DNA of 11,499 nucleotides from contig DASRJX010000124.1 in assembly GCA_035649235.1 (NCBI GenBank), positions 1-11,499 of the forward strand, read 5' to 3'. The notes under the pieces are model-generated. The model made no database searches. It was not told the DNA's origin and saw nothing but the letters and a program-made list of their open reading frames with translations. This DNA is from DASRJX01 sp035649235. Its GTDB lineage: Bacteria > Acidobacteriota > Polarisedimenticolia > Gp22-AA2. Both the position numbers and the translations under genes were made by a program. Below are positions 1 to 5,796 of this stretch, in pieces (the stretch's first letter is position 1; the number at the start of each line of letters is the position of its first letter).

Positions 1-227
1 GCGCGGGCTTCCGGGTAGATGTAGGCGCGAGCGGCGGGCGCTAGCCCAAGTCGGCCGCCATGCGTCCTCGGTTGGGGCGTCATGGGGTCGTCGGGATTCC
101 ACAGGCCGGGGACGGGCTCGAAGTAGCGGTAGAGCTCGGCCTGCGCCAAGTTCTCAAGGTCGAGCGCGGACAGGTTGAGGATTCGCCGGCTACCGTTCCG
201 CTTCGCCGCTCGCCGTCGTGTCGCCAT
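1..227 (-). CDS. Hypothetical protein, N-terminal 75 residues (runs off left edge)
   Basis: An open frame on the minus strand starts with ATG at 227-225 and stays open to base 1, giving 75 visible residues. GGAGG lies 4 bases before the ATG, which is a good ribosome binding site and decides the start. The first 15 residues are very basic (several Arg and Lys), followed by a stretch NLSALDLENLAQAELYRYFE that reads as amphipathic helix, then a Pro/Gly/Asp-rich part. I do not recognise the family and assign no function. It has no visible signal peptide or membrane segment. It points away from the tRNA-derived attachment site at 506-549, so it is probably the last gene of an integrated element. 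Reality of the gene rests on the binding site, the absence of stops and protein-like composition. Confidence 0.55.
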   Translation of the reverse strand, partial: MATRRRAAKRNGSRRILNLSALDLENLAQAELYRYFEPVPGLWNPDDPMTPQPRTHGGRLGLAPAARAYIYPEAR

Positions 228-269
228 CCCGCCTCCGTGCGGGCTCCGAGGATCGAAGGCGGCGGCGCT

Positions 270-289
270 GGCCGGTCGGAGTACCGGCC
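270..289. repeat. Perfect 7-bp hairpin, 6-base loop
   Basis: GGCCGGT at 270-276 is the exact reverse complement of ACCGGCC at 283-289, with CGGAGT as the loop. It lies about 45 bases upstream of the minus-strand gene start at 227, so it could be an operator or part of that gene's leader. There is no T run after it on either strand, so it is not a typical intrinsic terminator. Confidence 0.4.
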
Positions 290-380
290 CCGGTAGCTAT
301 CCGGTGCGCCGCCGAGTGGATTCTACCTCACGCCCTCCGGTGTAGGTTCATCGGACGGCCTGTGATCGAATTGTGCTGGA

Positions 381-486
381 ACCATGGGCGCCGACGTGCG
401 GAACGGGATTTCGGCCCTTCGCCGGGTGCCTGAAAGCCCTTGATAGGAGCGGATTGCGGCGATGGTCTTTTCATGGCGCCCATGGT
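381..486. repeat. Perfect 12-bp inverted repeat pair (381-392 and 475-486)
   Basis: ACCATGGGCGCC at 381-392 is exactly complementary to GGCGCCCATGGT at 475-486, separated by 82 bases. The right arm ends 19 bases before the tRNA-derived attachment core. Paired arm-type binding sites for integrase or excision factors are known next to attachment cores, so that is one reading; a long-range hairpin is another. Each arm also holds the CCATGG and GGCGCC palindromes, which makes a chance match somewhat easier. The rest of 228-505 shows no gene that I can support. Confidence 0.4.
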
Positions 487-505
487 CCCGAGGCTGTGTT
501 AGAGT

Positions 506-549
506 TCCTAATCCGTAGGCCGTGGGTTCAATTCCCGCCAGGCCCACCA
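506..549 (+). other. Attachment site: 3' part of tRNA-Arg(CCU), anticodon loop to CCA
   Basis: The segment reads as the 3' half of a tRNA: anticodon loop with CCT (507-509) then AA, anticodon stem 3' strand TCCGT (512-516), variable loop AGGCC, T stem GTGGG/CCCGC around TTCAATT (522-538), acceptor 3' strand CAGGCCC (539-545), discriminator A and encoded CCA (547-549). Upstream bases 500-504 (TAGAG) cannot pair with TCCGT, whose partner should be ACGGA, and no D arm or GGGCCTG acceptor strand sits at the right distance. The match to a tRNA therefore begins sharply at the anticodon loop. This is the usual state of the distal attachment site left by a tyrosine-integrase element that entered a tRNA-Arg gene, with the full tRNA beyond the left edge. 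A degenerate tRNA pseudogene is the alternative. Confidence 0.7.
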
Positions 550-578
550 GCCATGAGGGAACAAACGAGGATCGAGCG

Positions 579-1301
579 ATGAAGAGGGAAGAGCGCCATC
601 AGGCCAAGCGGAACGACTTCGCGACGCTTCTGGACGAGGTCGCGCAGTTCGCCGGGCGGAACGTCCGGCAGGTCGCCCTCGTGGGCGCGGCCGTTCTCGT
701 CCTGGTGCTGGGGGTGGTGGGCGTGAAGAGCTGGCTGCGCTCTCGCGACGCGACGGGCGCCCGCCTGCTGGCGGAGATGATCGACACCTACAACGCCCCG
801 ATCACGGCGTCGATCGAGGACCTCCAGGCGGCGCAGACCGGCATACCGACCTTCACCTCCGCCGCCGAGCGCAGCCGCAAGGTGATTGATCTCGCCGCCC
901 CGATCCTGGAAGCTGGCGCGGGGGCGGCGCGGGCGGGAGCGCTGCTGTACCGCGGCATGGCGCAGTCGGACCTCGGCCTGTACGACGAGGCGGAGGCGTC
1001 GCTCGGAGAGGTGATGAGCCGCGACGCCAAGAGCCTGTACGGGTCGATGGCGCGCCTCCGGCTGGCCCGCCTCAAGGAATCGCGGCAGAAGTCCGAAGAG
1101 GCGCTGACCCTCTACCAGGCGATCCTGGACGACGACCGGGGCCTGCTGCCGCGCGAGGAAGGACTCCTCGGAGTGGCCCGCTGCCAGGAAGCCCTGGGGC
1201 GCAAGGACGAGGCCCAGGCGCTCTACCGGCGGCTGGTGAGCGAGTACCCGGACTCCGAATACCTGATGGAAGCGCGGCGCCACCTCTCCGACCAGTCCTG
1301 A
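579..1301 (+). CDS. Membrane-anchored TPR protein, YfgM-like
   Basis: This 240-residue protein has a charged cytoplasmic N-terminus, one membrane helix at about residues 32-49 (VALVGAAVLVLVLGVVGV), and a soluble helical domain. TPR-like helices are clear at about 118-150, 155-187 and 194-228, with typical phrases such as GLYDEAEASL and LGRKDEAQALYRRL. This layout matches the YfgM/TPR_21 family, whose E. coli member is an inner-membrane protein that associates with SecYEG and periplasmic chaperones. By analogy the TPR part would lie outside the cytoplasm. ATG 579 is chosen because GAGG sits 8 bases upstream; the longer frame from 522 would lie inside the tRNA fragment. It is the first chromosomal gene right of the attachment site and converges on ssb with a 26-base gap. 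A precise partner cannot be named. Confidence 0.8.
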   Translation: MKREERHQAKRNDFATLLDEVAQFAGRNVRQVALVGAAVLVLVLGVVGVKSWLRSRDATGARLLAEMIDTYNAPITASIEDLQAAQTGIPTFTSAAERSRKVIDLAAPILEAGAGAARAGALLYRGMAQSDLGLYDEAEASLGEVMSRDAKSLYGSMARLRLARLKESRQKSEEALTLYQAILDDDRGLLPREEGLLGVARCQEALGRKDEAQALYRRLVSEYPDSEYLMEARRHLSDQS

Positions 1302-1327
1302 ACGGCGGCCGGCCGGCGACGGCACGA

Positions 1328-1750
1328 TCAGAAGGGGATGTCGTCCTCGGACGGCGGGAGTTCCTCCGCGGCGTCCTGCGGTCCCGCGGCCGGCGCTCCG
1401 CGTCCCTCACTCCCGCCCTCGGGCCTCCCGAGCAGGACGAGACGCGTCATCTTGATCTCGGTCGTCGTCCTCTTGTTCCCGTCGCGGTCGTCCCACTGCC
1501 GCGTCTGGAGCGCCCCTTCGATGTAGACCTGCTTCCCCTTGGCCAGGTGGTCCCGCACGATCTCCGCCTGCTTGCCCCAGGCGACGATCCGGTGCCACTC
1601 GGTCTTCTCCTGGCGCGAGCCCGCCTTGTCCGTCCAGACGTCGTTGGTGGCGAGAGTGAAGTTGGCGACGGGGGCGCCGCCCTGCGTGTAGCGAACCTCC
1701 GGGTCGCGTCCCAGATTGCCGATGAGGATCACTTTGTTGAGGCTTCCCAT
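1328..1750 (-). CDS. ssb: Single-stranded DNA-binding protein
   Basis: The 140-residue product is a bacterial SSB, which coats single-stranded DNA during replication, recombination and repair and recruits partner proteins. Residues 1-110 form the OB fold, with the family start MGSLNKVILIGNLGRDPEVRY, the EWHRIVAWGK strand at 51-60 and KGKQVYIEGALQTRQW at 71-86. Residues 111-133 are a Gly/Ala/Pro-rich linker, shorter than in E. coli SSB (178 residues in total). The protein ends in the acidic tip SEDDIPF, the conserved partner-docking tail. A purine-rich GGGGGA lies 6 bases before the ATG. It is transcribed divergently from murJ, sharing a 107-131 base intergenic region, and is not next to rpsF or rpsR as in many genomes. 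Confidence 0.97.
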   Translation of the reverse strand: MGSLNKVILIGNLGRDPEVRYTQGGAPVANFTLATNDVWTDKAGSRQEKTEWHRIVAWGKQAEIVRDHLAKGKQVYIEGALQTRQWDDRDGNKRTTTEIKMTRLVLLGRPEGGSEGRGAPAAGPQDAAEELPPSEDDIPF

Positions 1751-1820
1751 GACGTTCCCCCAGTCTCTCCGATCGAACTCTGGCCGTAGGGTATCACAGC
1801 ACCGCCGACCGAGGCCGCCG

Positions 1821-1849
1821 TTGCAACCCCTTCCGGGCCCACGTAGAAT
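1821..1849 (+). promoter_or_regulatory. Sigma70-like promoter for murJ
   Basis: TTGCAA at 1821-1826 (4 of 6 matches to the -35 consensus) and TAGAAT at 1844-1849 (5 of 6) are separated by 17 bases, the optimal spacing. Transcription would start near 1856, just before the TTG at 1858 and about 25 bases before the ATG at 1882. It would drive murJ, dtd and xerD. No equally good promoter was found for ssb on the other strand. Confidence 0.55.
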
Positions 1850-1881
1850 CGGGCGCTTTGGCGACGGTGAAACCCCAGGCG

Positions 1882-3462
1882 ATGCGCGACGGCGACACGA
1901 GGCTCATCCGAGCGGCCGGCTCGATGAGCGCCATGACCGCCCTGAGCCGCGTCGCCGGGTACGTGCGCGACAACCTTCAGGCGCACCTCCTGGGCGCGGG
2001 TCTCGGGAATTCCGCCGACGCGTTCGTCATCGCCTTCCGCATCCCGAACCTCCTGCGCCGCCTCGTTGCCGAGGGAGCACTGACCTCCGCCTTCGTTCCG
2101 ACCCTGGCCCGATCCATGAAAAAGGGGGAGGAGGAGGAGATGTGGCGCTTCGTCGGATCGGTCTGGTACGCGCTGACGACGCTGCTGCTCGCCATCGTCC
2201 TCGTCGGCGTTCTCTTCTCGCCCTTCATCGTCCGGGGGCTCGCCTGGGGCTACGCCGGGGAGCCGGGCAAGGTCGACCTGACGGTCGTCCTCAACCGGTG
2301 GATGTGGCCCTACATCTTCTTCATCTCCCTGTCCGCGCTCGCCGGGGGCATCCTCAACGTCTTCGGCCGGTTCGCGCTGCCGGCCTTCACTCCGGTGCTG
2401 CTGAACCTGTCCATCATCGGGTGCGCCCTGACCCTGCGCGACCGCTTCCCCGACCCGTCCTTCGCCTTCGCCGTGGGAGTCCTCCTGGGAGGCGTCCTCC
2501 AGCTGCTGGTGCAGATGCCGACGCTGCTGCGCCTCGGCTTCCGCCTGCGCTGGCCCAGGCCGTTCGACGCCGCCGGAGTGAACGAAGTCGCGAGGCTCAT
2601 GCTGCCGCGCATCCTGGGCGCGGGCATCACGCAGATCAACCTGGTGGTGGACTCCCAGTTCGCCACCTCGCTGCGGGCCGGCAGCGCCTCCTTCCTGTAC
2701 TACGCCGGCCGCGTGACGGAGCTGACGCTCGGCATCTTCGGCATCAGCCTCTCCACGGTGATCCTCCCGAGCCTGGCGCGCGCCGCCGCCGACCACGACC
2801 GGGAGCGGGTCCTCCAGACCCTCGGGACCGCGGTGCGCCTGCTCGTGTTCATCACCTTGCCAGCCACCCTCGGCCTCATCGTCCTCAGGGCGCCGATCGT
2901 CCACGTCCTGTTCGAGCGCGGCCGGTTCACGGCGGAGGACACCATGCTCACCGCCGGTGCTTTGGCCTGTTACAGTCTCGGCCTCCTGCCGTACGCCTCG
3001 GTCAACGTCCTCGCGGCCGCCTTCTACGCCCACGGCGACACCCGGACGCCGGTCAAGATCGGCCTCGCCACGTTCGGGCTGCACCTCGGCCTGAACTTCC
3101 TCCTGCGAGGACCTCTGGCCCACAACGGCATCGCCCTCTCGACCGCGATCAGCGCCTACGTCGACTCGATCCTCCTGGCCCTGATCCTGCGCCGGCGCCT
3201 CGGAGAGTTCCTGGGCCGCCCTGTCCGCGCCAGCGCCGCCCGCGCGGTCGCAAGCGGTGCTGTGATGACGCTCGTGCTCCTCGCCGGGATCCGCCGGCTC
3301 GACATCGTCGCCCTCCCTTCCATCGGGTGGAAGGCGCTGGCGATGGGAGCGTTCATCATCACCGGGATGGCTGTCTACCTGGGCTGCGCGGCCGCCCTCG
3401 GCAGCGACGAGATCCGCTGGCTCCGGCAGATGGTGGGGCGACGCCAGCAGGTGGCGCCGTGA
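1882..3462 (+). CDS. murJ: Lipid II flippase MurJ (MviN family)
   Basis: This polytopic inner-membrane protein of 526 residues belongs to the MATE/MOP-type flippases that move the peptidoglycan precursor lipid II across the membrane. The family's first-helix motif is present as LSRVAGYVRD (21-30), followed by ADAF (45-48), RIPNLLRR (53-60) and EGALTSAFVP (64-73), and later FERGRFTAEDT (344-354). The conserved arginines and aspartate around the central cavity are among these. Many hydrophobic segments follow, consistent with about 14 helices. Two starts are possible: TTG 1858 (534 residues, no binding site, almost at the predicted transcription start) and ATG 1882, with GGTGA 11 bases upstream. 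I prefer 1882. The stop overlaps the GTG of dtd by three bases (GTGA), implying translational coupling. Confidence 0.95.
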   Translation: MRDGDTRLIRAAGSMSAMTALSRVAGYVRDNLQAHLLGAGLGNSADAFVIAFRIPNLLRRLVAEGALTSAFVPTLARSMKKGEEEEMWRFVGSVWYALTTLLLAIVLVGVLFSPFIVRGLAWGYAGEPGKVDLTVVLNRWMWPYIFFISLSALAGGILNVFGRFALPAFTPVLLNLSIIGCALTLRDRFPDPSFAFAVGVLLGGVLQLLVQMPTLLRLGFRLRWPRPFDAAGVNEVARLMLPRILGAGITQINLVVDSQFATSLRAGSASFLYYAGRVTELTLGIFGISLSTVILPSLARAAADHDRERVLQTLGTAVRLLVFITLPATLGLIVLRAPIVHVLFERGRFTAEDTMLTAGALACYSLGLLPYASVNVLAAAFYAHGDTRTPVKIGLATFGLHLGLNFLLRGPLAHNGIALSTAISAYVDSILLALILRRRLGEFLGRPVRASAARAVASGAVMTLVLLAGIRRLDIVALPSIGWKALAMGAFIITGMAVYLGCAAALGSDEIRWLRQMVGRRQQVAP

Positions 3463-3905
3463 TCGCGGTCGTGCAGCGGGTGTCGCGGGCGGAGGTGCGC
3501 GTGTCGGGAGCCGAGACGGCACGCATCGGCCCGGGCCTGTTGGTGCTGCTGGCGATCGAGAAAGGGGACGGCCCCGCGCAACTTGACTGGCTTTCCGGCA
3601 AGGTGCTAGAAATGCGCATCTTTTCCGATCGCGACGGCAAGATGAACCTGTCCGCGCTCGATGCGGGTGCCGAGATCATGATCGTGTCCCAGTTCACGCT
3701 GGCCGGCGACCTGAGCCGGGGGCGCCGACCCGGCTTCGAGCGGGCCGCGCGTCCCGAGGACGCGGAGCCGCTCTACCTGGCGTTCGTCGACAGGCTGAAG
3801 CGGAGCCCGCTGCGCGTGGCCACCGGGCGGTTCCGGGAGTTCATGCAGGTCGAGCTGGTCAACGACGGCCCGGTGACCCTCATTCTGGAAACGCCCGGGG
3901 CATGA
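3459..3905 (+). CDS. dtd: D-aminoacyl-tRNA deacylase
   Basis: The 148-residue product starts at GTG 3459 as MIAVVQRVSRAEVRV, the standard DTD opening, and has the family's usual length. DTD hydrolyses the ester bond of D-aminoacyl-tRNAs (for example D-Tyr-tRNA) and also glycyl-tRNA(Ala) in the cytoplasm, recycling tRNA and keeping D-residues out of proteins. The two signature motifs are present: SQFTLAGD (77-84) and NDGPVT (135-140), whose Gly-Pro forms the chirality-checking cis-proline. The segment before the second motif reads GRFREFM (123-129), where the family usually has GxFGAxM. Its GTG overlaps the murJ stop and its stop overlaps the xerD ATG, so it sits inside a coupled run. A long in-frame upstream extension through the murJ region is a shadow frame. 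Confidence 0.95.
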   Translation: MIAVVQRVSRAEVRVSGAETARIGPGLLVLLAIEKGDGPAQLDWLSGKVLEMRIFSDRDGKMNLSALDAGAEIMIVSQFTLAGDLSRGRRPGFERAARPEDAEPLYLAFVDRLKRSPLRVATGRFREFMQVELVNDGPVTLILETPGA

Positions 3906-4792
3906 AGTCCTCGGGACTGACCGACGACTTCCTGCACCATCTGGCCGTCGAGCGAGGTCTCGCGAGCAACACCCTGATCGCCTACGGCCGCGACCTGGCC
4001 AAGTTCTCGCGATTCCTGGCGCGCAAGGCTAAGGACCCCCGCCAGGTGCGCCAGGGGGAGATCGACGAGTTCGCTCGCGATCTGTCGCGCCAGGGCCTCT
4101 CCGCCAAGTCCGTCGCGCGGGCCCTCAACGCGGTGCGGATGTTCTACCGCTTCCTGATCGCGGAGAAGGTCGTCAGTCTCGATCCGACGGCGCAGGTCAA
4201 GGCGCCGCGCACCTGGAAGACCCTGCCGCGCTTCCTGACGCTAGGGGAGGTGGACAACCTGCTGGCCGCGCCCGATGGCGCGCATCCGCTCGGCCGTCGC
4301 GACGCGGCCATGCTCGAGCTGCTGTACGCCACCGGAATCCGCGTCTCGGAGCTGGTGTCCCTCCGCCTGCGGGACGTCAATCTCGACGCCGGCGTCCTGT
4401 CCTGCATGGGCAAGGGACGCAAGGAGCGGATGGTGCCGCTCAGCCGCGCCGCCATCGGACGGTTGCGCGACTACCTCGAGACGGCGCGGCCCGCCCTGCA
4501 GAAGGTTCGGAACGTGGCGGCGCTGTTCCTCAACCGTCGCGGCGCATCCATGACGCGCCAGGGATTCTGGAAGATCCTGAAGGCCTACGGCGCGTCGATC
4601 GGCCTGCGCGGCAAGCTCAGTCCCCACGTCCTGCGGCATTCGTTCGCCACCCACCTCCTGGAGCGCGGCGCCGATCTGCGCTCGGTCCAGGTGATGCTCG
4701 GCCACGCCGACATCTCCACGACGCAGATCTACACGCACGTCAATCGCGAGCGCCTGAAGCGCGTCTACAAGGATTTCCACCCGCGCGCCTGA
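3902..4792 (+). CDS. xerD: Tyrosine recombinase XerD
   Basis: The 296-residue protein is a Xer-type tyrosine recombinase, which with a partner resolves chromosome dimers at dif during division. Residues 6-92 form the N-terminal core-binding SAM-like domain; about 108-290 form the catalytic domain. All active-site residues are visible: Arg147 in ATGIRVSEL, Lys171 in GKGRKER, His242 and Arg245 in HVLRHSFATH, His268 in MLGHADIST and nucleophile Tyr277 in QIYTHV. Length and the housekeeping setting favour XerD over a mobile-element integrase; XerC is the main alternative, since no partner gene is visible. ATG 3902 overlaps the dtd stop (ATGA). It is unlikely to be the integrase responsible for the attachment site at 506, which lies over 3 kb away beyond native genes. 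Confidence 0.92.
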   Translation: MKSSGLTDDFLHHLAVERGLASNTLIAYGRDLAKFSRFLARKAKDPRQVRQGEIDEFARDLSRQGLSAKSVARALNAVRMFYRFLIAEKVVSLDPTAQVKAPRTWKTLPRFLTLGEVDNLLAAPDGAHPLGRRDAAMLELLYATGIRVSELVSLRLRDVNLDAGVLSCMGKGRKERMVPLSRAAIGRLRDYLETARPALQKVRNVAALFLNRRGASMTRQGFWKILKAYGASIGLRGKLSPHVLRHSFATHLLERGADLRSVQVMLGHADISTTQIYTHVNRERLKRVYKDFHPRA

Positions 4793-4833
4793 TTGCTTGA
4801 CCGTGCCCCAGGGCGTGTGCTTGACTACCGCGC

Positions 4834-5796
4834 ATGGCGGTCGAGGAAGACGACTTCGAGAAACCGCTGCGCGAGCTGGAAAAGAAGATCGAGGAGCTCT
4901 CCGGGGTTCCGGGCGGAGACGATCGCTCCGAAGAGATCGGCCGGCTGCAGCGACGCCTCGAGAGCATGAGGCAGGACGTCTACTCGCGCCTGACGCCCTG
5001 GCAGCGCACGCTGGTGGCGCGGCATCCGAAGCGACCCTACACGCTCGATTACGTCCACCTGCTGTTCTCCGACTTCCGCGAGATCCACGGCGACCGCAAG
5101 TTCGCCGACGATCCGGCCATCATCAGCGGCTTCGCGCACTACAAAGGCTCGCCCGTGATCATCATCGGACATCAGAAGGGACGCGACACGCGCGAGAAGG
5201 TGCGGCGCAATTTCGGGATGCCGCGCCCCGAGGGCTATCGCAAGGCGGTGCGCGTCATGGAGCTGGCGGAGAAGTTCGGACGGCCGATCCTGACCTTCAT
5301 CGACACGCCCGGCGCCTATCCGGGCAAGGGGGCCGAGGAGCGGGGCCAGGCGGAGGCGATCGCCCACAGCCTGCGCGTCATGGCGCGGCTCTCGGTCCCT
5401 ATCGTGGTCACGGTGACGGGGGAGGGCGGCAGCGGGGGTGCGCTGGCGATCGCCGTCGGCGATCGGATCCTCATGCTGGAGCACGCCGTGTACTCCGTGA
5501 TCAGCCCGGAAGGATGCGCCGCGATCCTCTGGTCCGATCAGGGGAAGGCGCGCGATGCGGCGCGGGCGATGCGCATGACGGCGCCCGACCTCAAGGACCT
5601 GGAGATCATCGACGCCATCGTGCCGGAGCCGCCGGGCGGCGCGCAGGCCGACCCGGCGCGGCAGGGGCAGATCCTCGACGACTACCTGTCCGGCGCGCTC
5701 GGCGAGCTCACACAGATGGACGCGGACGAGCGCCTGGAGGCCCGCTACCAGAGATTCCGCCGGATGGGGAAGTTCGGTCAGGCGAAGTTCTTCTGA
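4834..5796 (+). CDS. accA: Acetyl-CoA carboxylase, carboxyltransferase subunit alpha
   Basis: The product is 320 residues, matching E. coli AccA (319). With AccD it moves the carboxyl group from biotin carrier protein to acetyl-CoA, making malonyl-CoA for fatty acid synthesis in the cytoplasm. The N-terminus (about 1-60) is helical and charged, including DFEKPLRELEKKIEEL. The carboxyltransferase fold follows, with RPYTLDYV (67-74), GHQKGRDTREKVRRNFGMP (112-130), TFIDTPGAYPGKGAEERGQ (154-172) and the GEGGSGGALAI oxyanion region (197-207). SPEGCAAILW (224-233) is also typical. No Shine-Dalgarno sequence is seen before ATG 4834. The gap to xerD is 41 bases, so it may be cotranscribed with murJ-dtd-xerD. 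Its last 89 bases are overlapped antisense by mazG. accD is not in the window. Confidence 0.96.
   Translation: MAVEEDDFEKPLRELEKKIEELSGVPGGDDRSEEIGRLQRRLESMRQDVYSRLTPWQRTLVARHPKRPYTLDYVHLLFSDFREIHGDRKFADDPAIISGFAHYKGSPVIIIGHQKGRDTREKVRRNFGMPRPEGYRKAVRVMELAEKFGRPILTFIDTPGAYPGKGAEERGQAEAIAHSLRVMARLSVPIVVTVTGEGGSGGALAIAVGDRILMLEHAVYSVISPEGCAAILWSDQGKARDAARAMRMTAPDLKDLEIIDAIVPEPPGGAQADPARQGQILDDYLSGALGELTQMDADERLEARYQRFRRMGKFGQAKFF

Noticed and set aside
323..547. Minus-strand frame beginning MGLAGIEPTAYGLG
   Set aside because: It is the reverse translation of the tRNA fragment; phrases of this kind are well-known false proteins over tRNA genes. It lacks a ribosome binding site.
356..549. Possible intron-split tRNA-Arg(CCU) with CGGCCTG at 356-362 as 5' acceptor strand
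   Set aside because: The acceptor match is 6 of 7, expected by chance in this length; no D arm, no ACGGA anticodon strand and no group I intron core (P7-type sequences) were found.
522..578. Upstream extension of the YfgM-like gene
   Set aside because: It would start inside the tRNA-derived sequence, while ATG 579 has GAGG at 8 bases and a typical N-terminus.
1302..1327. GCCGGCCGGC palindrome (1308-1317) between the convergent genes as a terminator
   Set aside because: It leaves no loop and has no T run on either strand; GC-rich context makes such palindromes frequent.
1729..3522. Very long minus-strand frame opposite murJ (597 codons)
   Set aside because: It is a shadow of the GC-rich murJ gene with low-complexity, Glu/Arg/Gly-rich content and no known domains.
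3902..4792. Reading the recombinase as the integrase of a mobile element
   Set aside because: Its length, its place in a coupled murJ-dtd run and its distance from the attachment site fit a housekeeping Xer recombinase.
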